DNA of 64,000 nt from Tranquillimonas alkanivorans. Its GTDB lineage: Bacteria > Pseudomonadota > Alphaproteobacteria > Rhodobacterales > Rhodobacteraceae. Every line of letters starts with the position of its first letter. Within the stretch, counting starts at the first letter, position 1. The notes under the pieces are model-generated. The model was not told the origin of the DNA. It made no database searches and saw only the letters and a list, made by a program, of their open reading frames with translations. Below are positions 51,291 to 60,071 of the stretch, piece after piece. The stretch covers positions 62,001 through 126,000 of the forward strand of contig NZ_FOXA01000005.1 of assembly GCF_900115595.1 (NCBI RefSeq), written 5' to 3'. A program made the position numbers and the translations under genes.

Positions 51291-52046
51291 ATGCGCTTTC
51301 AAACCCCACTCGTCCCCGGCCGCCTGATCCGCCGCTACAATCGCTTCCTTGCCGACGTGACGCTGGAGGAGACGGGCGAGGACGTGACGGCGCATTGCCC
51401 GAACCCCGGCGCGATGCTGGGGCTGCGGGACGCGGGCATGCGGGTGTGGCTGGAGCCGAACGACGATCCCCGGCGCAAGTTGCGCCACGGCTGGCGGCTG
51501 GTCGAGCTGCCGGGCGGGCATCTGGCCGGGATCGACACCGCCGTGCCCAACCGCGTGGTGCGCGAGGCGCTCGAGGCGCGGGCGGTGGCCGAGCTGAGCA
51601 ACTACGGGACGGTCCGGCCCGAGGTGAAGTACGGCACCCGCAGCCGCGTTGATTTCCTGCTGAGCGAGCCGGGGCTGCCGGACGTATATGTGGAGGTGAA
51701 GAACGTGCACCTGCGGCGCCAGGGCGACTGGGCCGAGTTCCCCGACTGCGTGACGGTGCGGGGTGCGAAGCATTTGGCCGAGCTGTCGGCGATGGTCGCG
51801 GCGGGGCACCGGGCCGTCATGCTGTACCTCGTGCAGCGCACCGATTGTGGGCGGCTGCGGATGGCGAACGACCTCGACCCGGCCTACGCCGCCGCGTTCG
51901 ACGCGGCGCGGGCGGCGGGGGTCGAAATGCTGTGCTACGGCACCCGGATCGATCACGAAGGCGTGCGGCTGGGCCACGCGCTGCCCGTGGACGACGCGCC
52001 GCAGTGCGGCGAGGGTGGCAAAACGGTGGCCGACGGAATAAATTGA
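51291..52046 (+). CDS. sfsA: DNA/RNA nuclease SfsA
   Basis: This 251-residue protein of the SfsA family has an N-terminal OB-like part (RRYNRFLADVTLEETGEDVT, then HCPNPGAML) and a nuclease core (SRVDFLLSEPGLPDVYVEVK). Asp in VDFLL and Glu-Val-Lys in VEVKNV match the PD-(D/E)xK site. E. coli SfsA was first linked to maltose genes and later shown to be a nuclease. The ATG at 51291 is used because homology starts there. map follows after 25 bp. Confidence 0.94.
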   Translation: MRFQTPLVPGRLIRRYNRFLADVTLEETGEDVTAHCPNPGAMLGLRDAGMRVWLEPNDDPRRKLRHGWRLVELPGGHLAGIDTAVPNRVVREALEARAVAELSNYGTVRPEVKYGTRSRVDFLLSEPGLPDVYVEVKNVHLRRQGDWAEFPDCVTVRGAKHLAELSAMVAAGHRAVMLYLVQRTDCGRLRMANDLDPAYAAAFDAARAAGVEMLCYGTRIDHEGVRLGHALPVDDAPQCGEGGKTVADGIN

Positions 52047-52071
52047 CAGCCGGTCAATCAAGGAGCCCCTC

Positions 52072-52890
52072 TTGGACACGAATCGCGGCCGTCTGACAAA
52101 AGACGGCATCCGCATCCACGATCCTTCGGACTTCGCCGGCATGCACCGCGCGGGTGAGCTTGCTGCGCGCATCCTCGACGAGATCGCGGAACACGTGGTT
52201 GTCGGCCAGACCACCGGTCGGCTGGACGAGCTGATTACCGAGTGGGTCGAGGCGGCGGGCGCGACCTCGGCCACGATCGGCTACAAGGGCTACGAGCACG
52301 CCAGCTGCATCTCGGTGAACCACGTGGTCTGCCACGGCATCCCGGGCGGCAAGGTTCTCAAGGACGGGGACATCCTGAACATCGACGTCACGGTGATCGT
52401 CGACGGCTGGTTCGGCGACACGTCTCGGATGTACGTGGCGGGCAGGCTCAGCCGCAAGGCCGAGCGGCTGATCCAGGTGACCCACGATGCCCTGTTCAAG
52501 GGGATCGAGGCGGTGAAGCCCGGCAACACCTTCGGCGACATCGGCCACGCCATCCAGAGCTTTGTCGAGGGCAACCGCATGTCGGTCGTGCGCGACTTCT
52601 GCGGCCACGGTCTGGGCCGCGTGTTCCACGCCCCGCCGAACGTGCTGCACTATGGCCGCCCGGGCACCGGGCCGGTGCTGGAAGAGGGCATGTTCTTTAC
52701 CATCGAGCCGATGGTGAACCTGGGCCGGCCCGAGACCAAGGTGCTGGCCGACGACTGGACGGCGGTGACGCGCGACAAGTCGCTGTCGGCGCAATTCGAG
52801 CATTCGGTCGGCGTGACCGCCGACGGGGCCGACATCTTCACCCTGTCGCCCAAGGGTCTGTTCCACCCGACCTGGGCCGCGCTGGGCTGA
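52072..52890 (+). CDS. map: Methionine aminopeptidase, type I
   Basis: This 272-residue metalloprotease removes N-terminal Met from new proteins. The five metal ligands are all visible: Asp in LNIDVTVIVDGW and Asp in GDTSRMYVAG, His in CGHGLGRVFHAPP, Glu in FFTIEPMVNLG and Glu in FEHSVGVT. The start is TTG (MDTNRGRLTKDGIRIH) with AGGAG 6 bp upstream. It lies 25 bp after sfsA, likely in the same transcript, and is followed by dispersed element copy E acting as terminator. Confidence 0.95.
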   Translation: MDTNRGRLTKDGIRIHDPSDFAGMHRAGELAARILDEIAEHVVVGQTTGRLDELITEWVEAAGATSATIGYKGYEHASCISVNHVVCHGIPGGKVLKDGDILNIDVTVIVDGWFGDTSRMYVAGRLSRKAERLIQVTHDALFKGIEAVKPGNTFGDIGHAIQSFVEGNRMSVVRDFCGHGLGRVFHAPPNVLHYGRPGTGPVLEEGMFFTIEPMVNLGRPETKVLADDWTAVTRDKSLSAQFEHSVGVTADGADIFTLSPKGLFHPTWAALG

Positions 52891-52923
52891 GCGGCGGCCC
52901 GATCTTTCGTCTAAAGATCGGGA

Positions 52924-52992
52924 GGGGGCTGTCTGCCCCCTCTGCGCCCTGCGGGCGCATTCACCCCCGAGGATATTTAGAGACCGAAGATG
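52924..52992 (+). repeat. Dispersed intergenic element, copy E
   Basis: Two hairpins (GGGGGC-TGTCT-GCCCCC at 52924-52940, identical to copy A, and TGCGCCC-TGC-GGGCGCA at 52943-52959) are followed by CCCCC and the core GGATATTT-AGAG-ACCGAAGATG at 52971-52992. It lies 33 bp after map. On the minus strand it encodes the C-terminus and stop of the small open frame that starts at 53185. Confidence 0.87.
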
Positions 52993-53185
52993 GAGTGGGT
53001 GCGGCGCGGTTCGGATCCCGTCGTTCCATCTGGATGAGGAGTTCGGGCACGCCCGCGCGATCGGCGAGGATGTCGCCGATCAGGACGGGATGCGACGGAG
53101 CCGGGCGCCGCGGTGTGGCGCGCGCTCCGGCGCGGTGCGCGGCGAAGAGGTCGAAGAGAGACACTGTGCCGGGAAGCTGGGTCAT
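52961..53185 (-). CDS. Possible small protein (74 aa) ending in dispersed element copy E
   Basis: This 74-codon frame starts 35 bp after the rsmD stop on the same strand. Codons 1-58 have the strong G/C third-position bias of real genes here (LFDLFAAHRAGARATPRRPA and on), while the last 16 codons, where it runs into the dispersed element (SSVSKYPRG), do not. The Shine-Dalgarno is poor (TGAGG too close). No family is recognised. It may be a real short gene whose end has been rewritten by the element, or a chance frame. Confidence 0.4.
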   Translation of the reverse strand: MTQLPGTVSLFDLFAAHRAGARATPRRPAPSHPVLIGDILADRAGVPELLIQMERRDPNRAAPTPSSVSKYPRG

Positions 53186-53220
53186 GCCTCAGGCTATCGG
53201 TGTTCGCCCGTCCGGCCAAA

Positions 53221-53793
53221 TCACGTTTCGTGCGGGTCGTGCCGCGCAAGGGTGACGATCGTGTCTCCGTAGCGGCGCTGGTCGAGGAGGGCGAGGCCGG
53301 CGGGGAGGGCGGGGGGCGCGTTTTCCTCCCAGACAATCATCGCGCCGTCGGCGATCCACCCGCCCGCCAGCGCCGCAGTCAGCGCGCGTTCGCCCAGCGT
53401 CTTGCCGTAGGGCGGATCTAGGAAGACGAGGTCAAAGGGCGGGCCCTGCCGCTCGCCCAGGCGGGCGGCGTCGCGGCGGGAGAGCTTGGTGACGCCCTGC
53501 GCGCGGCATTTCTCGACGTTCTGGCGGATCAGGGCGCGGGCCTTGGTGCCGTCGTCGACGAAGGTGGTGTGGGCGGCGCCGCGCGACAGCGCCTCGAGCC
53601 CCAGCGCGCCGGTGCCGGCGAAGAGATCGAGCACGCGCGCCCCTGTCAGCGCATCGCCGTGGCTGCCGTTGAGCAGAAGGTTGAAGATGCTCTCGCGCAC
53701 GCGGTCGGTCGTCGGCCGCAGGTGCGCGCCGGCGTCGCCCTTGCCGACCGAGGCGAGCGCCGTGCCGCGCCACTGGCCGCCGATGATCCTCAT
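53221..53793 (-). CDS. rsmD: 16S rRNA (guanine966-N2)-methyltransferase
   Basis: This 190-residue AdoMet enzyme methylates G966 of 16S rRNA. The N-terminus MRIIGGQWRGTALAS is the family signature, the AdoMet motif is VLDLFAGTGALGLEALSRGA, and the catalytic DPPYGKTL follows FDLVFL. The ATG at 53793 overlaps the stop of the reductase gene by 4 bp (ATGA); the longer upstream frame lies inside that gene. Confidence 0.94.
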   Translation of the reverse strand: MRIIGGQWRGTALASVGKGDAGAHLRPTTDRVRESIFNLLLNGSHGDALTGARVLDLFAGTGALGLEALSRGAAHTTFVDDGTKARALIRQNVEKCRAQGVTKLSRRDAARLGERQGPPFDLVFLDPPYGKTLGERALTAALAGGWIADGAMIVWEENAPPALPAGLALLDQRRYGDTIVTLARHDPHET

Positions 53794-54998
53794 TTGAGGA
53801 GCGACTTGAGGTCGGCGTCCGGATCCGCGACCGTCTCGGCGTTGGGCGACTTGCCACTCTCGATCAGGCGTTTGCCGATCATGTAGGCACGGCCGTCGTT
53901 CATAGCGTCCACGGCGATCAGGCGGTCGCCGGCATAGTACCAGTGGCTCGCCGCCTTCGGGTCGCCGCCCTTGCGCACGACGACGCGGTCGTAGCCGGTG
54001 TTGAGGCCGGCGATCTGCAGCTTCACGTCGTACTGGTCCGACCAGAACCACGGCTTCGGCTCGTAGGGCTGATCGGCGCCGAGCATGTTCTTCGCCACCG
54101 CCTCGGCCTGGTCGATAGCGTTCTGAACGCTTTCCAGCCGCAGCCGTGCACCGTCGCGCGGGAAGGAGGCGCAGTCGCCCGCGGCCCAGACATGCGGGGC
54201 CGAGGTGCGGCCGTATTCGTCGACACGGATGCCGTTCTCGACGGCGAGCCCGGCGCGTTCCGCGAGCTCGGTGCAGGGGGCGATGCCGACGCCAACGACG
54301 GCGAAGTCGATGTCGATCTCGGTGCCGTCGGTCAGGCGTGCGCCGGTTACGTCGGTGCCGCCGAGAAGGCGTTCGAGCCCCGCGCCCTCGCGGATGTCGA
54401 CGCCGTGGTCATGGTGAAGCGCGCGGAAGTAGTCGGAGGTCTCGGGCGCGGCGACGCGGCTCAGGATGCGCTCGGCCATCTCGACCAGCGTGACCTTCAG
54501 ACCCAGCTTCGCCGCCACCGCGGCGGCCTCGAGCCCGATATAGCCGCCGCCGACGATCAGCACGCGGCGACCCGGTTCGAACTTGTGCTTCATGCGGTCG
54601 ACGTCGGCCAGCGTGCGGACACCGTAGACGCAGTTGAGGTCGCCGCCGATGGCGGCGGGCAGGCGGCGGGGGCGGGAGCCGGTGACCAGGGCAAGCTCGT
54701 CGTAGTGCAGCGTTTCCCCGCCGACCGTCACCGTCTGCGCATCGGTGTCGACGGCGGTGACCGGCTCGCCCAGCCGCAGGGCGATGTTCTTGTCGACATA
54801 GAAGCTTTCGGGGCGGAGGTAGAGGCGGCTCTCCTCCATCTCGCCCAGCAGGTACGCCTTAGATAGTGGCGGACGCTGGTAGGGCGGGACGGGCTCTTCC
54901 GAGATCAGGGTGACGTCGCCCTCGAACCCCTCGGCGCGCAGCTTGGCCGTGAGGGATGCGCCGGCCTGTCCGCCGCCGATGACCACGATATGCGTCAT
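53790..54998 (-). CDS. FAD-dependent ferredoxin/rubredoxin reductase family protein
   Basis: This 402-residue flavoprotein resembles the NADH-ferredoxin reductase components of oxygenase and P450 systems. FAD binding is at VVIGGGQAGASLTAKLR, NAD binding at VLIVGGGYIGLEAAAVAAKL, the second FAD motif at VWAAGDCASFP, and the reductase C-terminal domain from about residue 320 (PYEPKPWFWSDQYDVKLQIA). No ferredoxin or oxygenase gene is adjacent, so its electron acceptor is unknown. The promoter region is shared with the divergent peroxiredoxin (81 bp), and rsmD is coupled downstream. Confidence 0.88.
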   Translation of the reverse strand: MTHIVVIGGGQAGASLTAKLRAEGFEGDVTLISEEPVPPYQRPPLSKAYLLGEMEESRLYLRPESFYVDKNIALRLGEPVTAVDTDAQTVTVGGETLHYDELALVTGSRPRRLPAAIGGDLNCVYGVRTLADVDRMKHKFEPGRRVLIVGGGYIGLEAAAVAAKLGLKVTLVEMAERILSRVAAPETSDYFRALHHDHGVDIREGAGLERLLGGTDVTGARLTDGTEIDIDFAVVGVGIAPCTELAERAGLAVENGIRVDEYGRTSAPHVWAAGDCASFPRDGARLRLESVQNAIDQAEAVAKNMLGADQPYEPKPWFWSDQYDVKLQIAGLNTGYDRVVVRKGGDPKAASHWYYAGDRLIAVDAMNDGRAYMIGKRLIESGKSPNAETVADPDADLKSLLK

Positions 54999-55079
54999 GC
55001 CCGTCTCTCCGCTGGTCAGGGGTGCGGGCGGACCCTATATCCGCGGCTGAACCGAAAGCAATCAAGGAAGGGACAGATC

Positions 55080-55568
55080 ATGCCGATCGAGCAAGGACAG
55101 ACTCTGCCGGGCGCGACGCTGGTGACCATGGGGCAGGACGGGCCCGAGCAGGTGCAGCTTGCCGACCGGCTGAACGGGCGCAAGGTCGTGCTGTTCGGCC
55201 TGCCGGGCGCCTTCACCGGCACCTGCACCACTGCCCATGTTCCGAGTTTCGTGCGCACGGCGGATGCGCTGAGAGAGAAGGGCGTGGACGAGATCATCTG
55301 CGTCTCGGTCAACGACCCGTTCGTGCTGGCGGCTTGGGGCGAGAGCACCGGCGCGACCGAGGCCGGTATCACCATGCTGGGCGACGCGGAGTCGGCTTTC
55401 ACCAAGGCGATCGGGATGGACTTCTCGTCGCCGGCGCGGGGCATGATCGACCGCTCGAAACGTTACGCGATGGTGGTCGAGGACGGCGTCGTGACGACGC
55501 TGCAGGTCGAGGATAACCCGGGCGTGTGCGACGCGTCGGGCGGCGAGGCGATCCTGGCGACGATGTAA
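55080..55568 (+). CDS. Peroxiredoxin (Prx5 type)
   Basis: This 162-residue thiol peroxidase reduces peroxides. The peroxidatic Cys49 is in GLPGAFTGTCTTAHVPSF, the mark of the Prx5 (AhpE/PMP20) group. Further Cys residues occur in IICVSVNDP and NPGVCDASGG, the latter a possible resolving Cys. GGAAGGGACAG precedes the ATG at 55080. It is divergent from a flavoprotein reductase, which could be linked in redox function but is not of the usual AhpF or thioredoxin reductase type. Confidence 0.92.
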   Translation: MPIEQGQTLPGATLVTMGQDGPEQVQLADRLNGRKVVLFGLPGAFTGTCTTAHVPSFVRTADALREKGVDEIICVSVNDPFVLAAWGESTGATEAGITMLGDAESAFTKAIGMDFSSPARGMIDRSKRYAMVVEDGVVTTLQVEDNPGVCDASGGEAILATM

Positions 55569-55659
55569 GGTCCGAAAAGGGGCGGGGCGGTGGCCCGGCC
55601 CGTCCCTCTGCGCGATTCGGTCGCGGCCACGCTAGACAAGCATGCCCTCAATGCTGTCA

Positions 55660-55677
55660 TGCCCGCGTAAGCGGGCA
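55660..55677. repeat. Palindromic unit of the 'VPAYAGMT' type
   Basis: A hairpin TGCCCGC-GTAA-GCGGGCA is set in GTCATGCCCGCGTAAGCGGG. On the minus strand the sequence encodes VPAYAGMT, the tell-tale of a widespread proteobacterial repeat (GTCAT-x-CCCGCG-hairpin type). It lies between convergent prx and phhB and may serve as their terminator. Confidence 0.6.
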
Positions 55678-55753
55678 CTTCTTGCAGCGGCGCACTGGCG
55701 GCCTTCGTCGCCAATGGTGGGAGGTCTCCACTTGCGAGGGGGTGACAGGGGGA

Positions 55754-56047
55754 TCATCCCGCCTGCTTGTCCATCCTCTTTGCCAGCTTCACGTCGTTCT
55801 CGGTCAGCCCGTCAGCGTCGTGGGTGGACAGCGTGACCTCGACCGTCTTGTAGACGTTTGACCACTCCGGGTGGTGGTTGAGCTTCTCGGCGTGAATGGC
55901 GCAGCGGGTCATCCAGCCGAAGGCCTCGACGAAGTTCTTGAACTCGAAGGTCTTGGTGATCGCGTCGCGGCCGTCGACCATGCGCCAGCCGGTGTCGAAA
56001 AGCGGCTTGAGCATCTCGTCGCGTTCTGCGTCGGTCAGTTTGGGCAT
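55754..56047 (-). CDS. phhB: 4a-hydroxytetrahydrobiopterin dehydratase (PCD)
   Basis: This 97-residue dehydratase recycles the pterin cofactor of aromatic hydroxylases. The signature is [20 protein letters not shown] followed by HPEW, which includes the active-site His residues. Length is normal. No phenylalanine hydroxylase gene is in the window, so a role in molybdopterin or other pterin metabolism is also possible. Its ATG shares one base with the stop of the upstream gene (TGATG). Confidence 0.93.
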   Translation of the reverse strand: MPKLTDAERDEMLKPLFDTGWRMVDGRDAITKTFEFKNFVEAFGWMTRCAIHAEKLNHHPEWSNVYKTVEVTLSTHDADGLTENDVKLAKRMDKQAG

Positions 56048-57225
56048 CAGTCCTCCGTCATCGTTTTGCGGAACGGGCCGTAGCTGGTGAGGATCTCGAT
56101 CTCCTCATCCACGGCGTTGCGCTCGGCCTCGAGGTATTGCTGCACCGCCTGCGCGAACCCTTCGTCCGCCATCCAGTGCAGCGAGTGCGTGGGCACCGGC
56201 AGGTAGCCGCGCGCCAGCTTGTGCTCGCCCTGCGCTCCGGCCTCGACCCGCTTCATGCCGTGGGCGATGGCGTAGTCGATGGCCTGATAGTAGCACAGTT
56301 CGAAGTGCAGGCAGGGGTGGTCCTCGACGCAGCCCCAGTAGCGGCCGTAGAGCGTGTCGCGGCCGATGAAGTTCAGCGCGCCGGCAACGTAGCGCCGGCC
56401 GTCCTCGGCCAGCACCAGATAGACGTCGTCGCGCATCGTCTCCTGCACGAGGTCGAAGAACTCGCGCGTCAGATAGGGCGTGCCCCATTTCCGCGCGCCG
56501 GTGTCCTGGTAGAAGCGCCAGAAGGCGTCCCAGTGCTCGGGGCGCAGGTCGTCCCCGGTCAGCCCCACGATGCGCCCGCCGAAATCCTGCGTCGTGCGCC
56601 GTTCTTTCCGAATGTTCTTCCGCTTGCGGGACGAGAGCGAGGCGAGGAATGCGTCGAAGTCGGCGTAGTCGTGGTTCACCCAGTGGAACTGCTGCGTGGT
56701 GCGGCGCAGAAGGCCCATCGCTTCGCCCGCGATGGCCTCGGCCTCGGTGCAGAAGGTGGCGTGGAGCGAGGAAAGCTCGTTGTCCGCCGCGATCTGCACC
56801 GCCCCCTGCACCAGCGCCGCCATGCCGGTTTCGTCCCAGCCGGGCTTCGTCAGGAAGCGGCGGCCGGTGGCCGGGGTGAAGGGCACGGCGATCTGGAGCT
56901 TGGGATAGTAGCGTCCGCCCGCGCGCTCGTAGGCATGGGCGAAGGAATGGTCGAAGATGTATTCGCCCTGGCTGTGGCCCTTGGCGTAAGCCGGCGCGCA
57001 GGCGATCACCTCTCCGTCCGCCTTCGCCACCAGATAGCGCGGCTGCCATCCGGTGCCGCTCCCGACCGAGCCGCTGTCCTCGAGCGCCTTGAGGAAGCGG
57101 TGCGTGGTGAACGGGTCGATCGGACGTCCCCCCGCCGCCTCGGGGCAGGCGCATGCGTCCCAATCGCCGGGGGCGATCTGGTCGAGCGAGGTCAGGACGT
57201 TGATCTCGATCCGGGTGTCGCTCAT
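56047..57225 (-). CDS. GNAT/FemAB-like N-acetyltransferase (DUF482)
   Basis: This 392-residue protein of the DUF482 family is a tandem GNAT-fold protein related to FemAB peptidyltransferases. Conserved blocks are [52 protein letters not shown] and [16 protein letters not shown]. Its substrate is unknown; related proteins are sometimes described as peptidoglycan-linked. One base overlaps phhB downstream. Confidence 0.87.
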   Translation of the reverse strand: MSDTRIEINVLTSLDQIAPGDWDACACPEAAGGRPIDPFTTHRFLKALEDSGSVGSGTGWQPRYLVAKADGEVIACAPAYAKGHSQGEYIFDHSFAHAYERAGGRYYPKLQIAVPFTPATGRRFLTKPGWDETGMAALVQGAVQIAADNELSSLHATFCTEAEAIAGEAMGLLRRTTQQFHWVNHDYADFDAFLASLSSRKRKNIRKERRTTQDFGGRIVGLTGDDLRPEHWDAFWRFYQDTGARKWGTPYLTREFFDLVQETMRDDVYLVLAEDGRRYVAGALNFIGRDTLYGRYWGCVEDHPCLHFELCYYQAIDYAIAHGMKRVEAGAQGEHKLARGYLPVPTHSLHWMADEGFAQAVQQYLEAERNAVDEEIEILTSYGPFRKTMTED

Positions 57226-57282
57226 CGGGAAGGGGAGGGCCTCAGTGTCACGTCCTTCTACTTGGCACCGTGCGCCCGGCCG

Positions 57283-58050
57283 TCAAGCGGTCGGAAACGC
57301 GGCATCGTAATGCTCGAACGTGATGTTCTGCGCGATGCGGCGCGCGGCGGCCTCGTCCTCGGGCGACCGGATCGTCCAGGTCAAAAGCGCTGCGCCCGCG
57401 TCCTTCAACTCGGCCACGCGCGGCATCGCCAGATCCCGGTGACCGTGGCTGATGAAGCAGGCTCCGACACGGTCGTAGTCGGGGATTTGAGCCAGTTCCT
57501 CCAGCCGCTCGGGCGGCAGCGGCCAGTCCCCGGGCCGGAAGGCGCAGGTGGTCAGCCCGCGCGGCACGTCCGGCAGAAGCTCGGCCATGGCGGCCATGCT
57601 GTGCGGGTTGAACGACATCAGCGCCAGGGGGCCGCGGTAGTCCGCGATGAGTTTGGCGGCCGCCCGTTCGAGGGCGCCGACATGGGAGCCCATCGCGCCG
57701 TCCTGGTCCTTCACCTCGACCAACAAGGGCGCGCGCCCGTCCACCAGCTCCAACACCTCGGCCAGCGTCGGGATGCCGGTGGTGCCGCCGGTCAGGCGAA
57801 TTCCCGACAGCTCTTCGGCGGTGCGGAGACGGATCGCACCCGTCTCGTCAGTCAGGCGATCGAGATGGTAGTCGTGGAACACCATCGGCACGCCGTCCGA
57901 GGACGGCTGAAGGTCGATCTCGATCCCGTAGCCACGCTCCACGGCGGCCATGATCGCCTCGCGGCTGTTCTCGGGCCGGCCGCCGTCGCGGTCGTGCAGG
58001 GCGCGGTGCGCGATGGGCGCGCCGAGGAACACGTGGGGAAACGTCGTCAT
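57283..58050 (-). CDS. Glycerophosphodiester phosphodiesterase
   Basis: This 255-residue TIM-barrel enzyme splits glycerophosphodiesters into glycerol-3-phosphate and an alcohol. HRALHDRDGGRPENSREAI holds the catalytic His and Arg, GIEIDLQPSSDGVPMVFHDY supplies Glu, Asp and the second His, and LVEVKDQ carries the later Glu-Lys pair. No signal peptide is present, so it acts in the cytoplasm. The ATG overlaps the RidA stop by 4 bp, an order common in Rhodobacteraceae. Confidence 0.92.
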   Translation of the reverse strand: MTTFPHVFLGAPIAHRALHDRDGGRPENSREAIMAAVERGYGIEIDLQPSSDGVPMVFHDYHLDRLTDETGAIRLRTAEELSGIRLTGGTTGIPTLAEVLELVDGRAPLLVEVKDQDGAMGSHVGALERAAAKLIADYRGPLALMSFNPHSMAAMAELLPDVPRGLTTCAFRPGDWPLPPERLEELAQIPDYDRVGACFISHGHRDLAMPRVAELKDAGAALLTWTIRSPEDEAAARRIAQNITFEHYDAAFPTA

Positions 58051-58511
58051 CGAACCTGGAAGATCCCTTCGATTTCGACCGCGACGCCCATCGGCAGAGA
58101 GGCTGCGCTGACCGCCGAGCGCGCGTGCCGCCCCTTGTCGCCCAGAAGCTCGACCATCAGGTCCGAGGCGCCGTTGATCACCTTGGGCTGGTCGGTGAAG
58201 TCGCCGGTCGAGTTGACGAAGCCCGTCAGCTTCACCACCCGCACAAGCCGGTCAAGGTCGCCACCGCAGGCCGCGCGAACCTGCGCCAGCAGGCTCAGCG
58301 CGCAGGCGCGGGCGGCCTGCGCGCCGTCCTCGACGCTCATGCCGTCGCCCAGCTTCCCCCGGATCAGCTCGCCATCCTGCATCGACACCTGCCCCGAGAC
58401 GTAGACAATGTCGCCGGCGGAGATGAACGGGACGTAATTGGCGGCCGGGGCGGGGGCGTCGGGCAGCGTGACGCCCAGGTCGGCCAGCCGCGCTTCGATG
58501 GGTCCGGGCAT
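58047..58511 (-). CDS. RidA family protein
   Basis: This 154-residue protein of the RidA (YjgF) superfamily belongs to the longer subgroup that begins with an extra helix (IEARLADLGVTLPDAPAPAA). The core includes NYVPFISAGDIVYVSGQVSM and LVRVVKLTGFVNSTGDFTDQ. Classical RidA enzymes deaminate reactive 2-aminoacrylate using an Arg in the C-terminal motif; here the corresponding region reads HARSAVSAASLPMGVAVEIE and keeps an Arg. It precedes the phosphodiesterase gene with a 4-bp overlap. Confidence 0.9.
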   Translation of the reverse strand: MPGPIEARLADLGVTLPDAPAPAANYVPFISAGDIVYVSGQVSMQDGELIRGKLGDGMSVEDGAQAARACALSLLAQVRAACGGDLDRLVRVVKLTGFVNSTGDFTDQPKVINGASDLMVELLGDKGRHARSAVSAASLPMGVAVEIEGIFQVR

Positions 58512-58735
58512 GAAAGGTCTCCTCGGGTTGAAGTTGCCGCGACGCTAGACGACCCGGCCCGGAACGCAAGGGGCCGAACGTGCCGCAGGGTCGTTCACCT
58601 TTACGTTGATCCGCCACCTGCTGTTGTGGCCCTTCGCCGGCTTCACTATCGTTCTGCATTCGGCGACCCTGCGCTGCGAGGCGGAGTGCAAGCCGATGAG
58701 ATATCGCTGATCACGACCCACGGTGACCCTTCCAG

Positions 58736-59473
58736 ATGAGCCAGCCTGTCCAGATCGCCCGGCTCGGTGCCGCTCTTGCCCTTGCGGCATTCGTGGCCGG
58801 CTGCGGCCCCACCACGACGCCCGAGGGCGTCAACGACGTCTACGAGCCGACGAACCGGAAGGTATTCGGCGCCAATCAGAGCTTCGACTCGGCCTTCGGC
58901 GGCGGTGGGAGCGGCCCCGACGTGCCGGGTCCGCTGGCTGCGGCGACGGCGAACCTGGCCTCGACCGTGCAGGCGCCGAGCCACGTCGTGAACGACGTGC
59001 TACAGGGCGATGTCGAGGACGCGGTGCACAACTCGTTCCGCTTCGCCATCAACGCGACGCTGGGCGTGGGCGGCATCTTCGACCCGGCCTCGTCCTTTGG
59101 ACTGGAAGAGCGCGAGAACGATTTCGGCCGCACACTGGCCGTTTGGGGCGTCGATCAAGGGTCGTACCTCGTGCTGCCGGTCATCGGGCCGTCCAGCCAG
59201 CGCGACCTGGCCGGCATGGTCGTCGACTTCGCGATCAACCCGGTACGCTACACCCTGCCGGTCGAGGAACAGTTCTGGACGCTGGCCGTGCGCGCGGGCG
59301 ACGAGGTGTTCGACCGGCTGCGGTACTCCGAAAGCTACGACTCCGTGCTTTACGACAGCGCAGACCCCTATGCGCAGGCGCGAAGCATCTATCTGCAGAA
59401 CCGAAACTTCGAAACGTCTGGTGACGAGGCCGATGATGTCTATATCGACCCCTATGAAGACCTTGATTTCTGA
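58736..59473 (+). CDS. mlaA: MlaA (VacJ) family outer-membrane lipoprotein
   Basis: This 245-residue lipoprotein removes phospholipids from the outer leaflet of the outer membrane in the Mla system. The lipobox is VAGC (Cys22). MlaA signatures include NDVYEPTNRKVFGANQSFD, NSFRFAINATLGVGGIFDPA, ENDFGRTLAVWGVDQGSYLV and VLPVIGPSSQRD. The stop overlaps the mlaC start region by 20 bp, so the two are co-translated. The mlaFED transporter genes are not in the window. Confidence 0.92.
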   Translation: MSQPVQIARLGAALALAAFVAGCGPTTTPEGVNDVYEPTNRKVFGANQSFDSAFGGGGSGPDVPGPLAAATANLASTVQAPSHVVNDVLQGDVEDAVHNSFRFAINATLGVGGIFDPASSFGLEERENDFGRTLAVWGVDQGSYLVLPVIGPSSQRDLAGMVVDFAINPVRYTLPVEEQFWTLAVRAGDEVFDRLRYSESYDSVLYDSADPYAQARSIYLQNRNFETSGDEADDVYIDPYEDLDF

Positions 59474-60071
59474 TACCCCGACTCGCCGCGGCGTGCTCGC
59501 CGGTCTGGGCGCGGTGGCCGCGCTGGGGCTGACCGGCCGTCCCGCGCTCGCGCTGAACACGCAGGAGGCGGCGGGCCTGATCTCGTCGCTGGTCGCGCAG
59601 ATCAACGCGGTCATCAACTCGGGCCGCTCCGAGTCGCAGATGATCGATGAGTTCGAGCGCATCTTCCTGCGCTACGCCGACGTGCCGACCATCGCACGCA
59701 CCGCGCTCGGGCCGGCGGCGCGCAGCGCCTCCGCCGGCGAACTTCAGGCTTACACCAACGCCTTCACCGGCTACATCGCGCGCAAGTACGGCAAGCGCTT
59801 CCGCGAGTTCATCGGCGGCGAAATCGCGGTGAAGTCGGCCCGCGCGGTGAAAAGCTTCTACGAGGTCCGGTCGACGGTGAACCTGCGCAATGAGGCGCCG
59901 TTCGAGGTGGTGTTCCTTGTCTCCGACCGCTCGGGTCGCGACCTGTTCTTCGACATGTACATCGAGGGCGTGAGCCTCCTGAAGTCCGAGGCCGTCGAGA
60001 TCCGCGCGATGCTCGACCGCAATCGGGGCGACGTCGGCGCGCTGGCCGCCGACCTGCGCCGGGCCGGCTGA
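59454..60071 (+). CDS. mlaC: MlaC-like periplasmic phospholipid carrier (Ttg2D family)
   Basis: This 205-residue protein of the MlaC/Ttg2 family carries phospholipid between MlaA and the inner-membrane transporter. The signal peptide (TRRGVLAGLGAVAALGLTGR) has twin Arg, so Tat export is possible. The mature protein has FERIFLRYADVPTIARTALG and FTGYIARKYGKRFREFIGGE, both typical. It starts inside the mlaA coding region (20-bp overlap). An uncharacterised secreted protein follows with a one-base overlap. Confidence 0.88.
   Translation: MKTLISDTPTRRGVLAGLGAVAALGLTGRPALALNTQEAAGLISSLVAQINAVINSGRSESQMIDEFERIFLRYADVPTIARTALGPAARSASAGELQAYTNAFTGYIARKYGKRFREFIGGEIAVKSARAVKSFYEVRSTVNLRNEAPFEVVFLVSDRSGRDLFFDMYIEGVSLLKSEAVEIRAMLDRNRGDVGALAADLRRAG

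Noticed and set aside
58707-58724. CTGATCACG before mlaA as a third operator locus
   Set aside because: It is a single, asymmetric match without the second copy at 21 bp.
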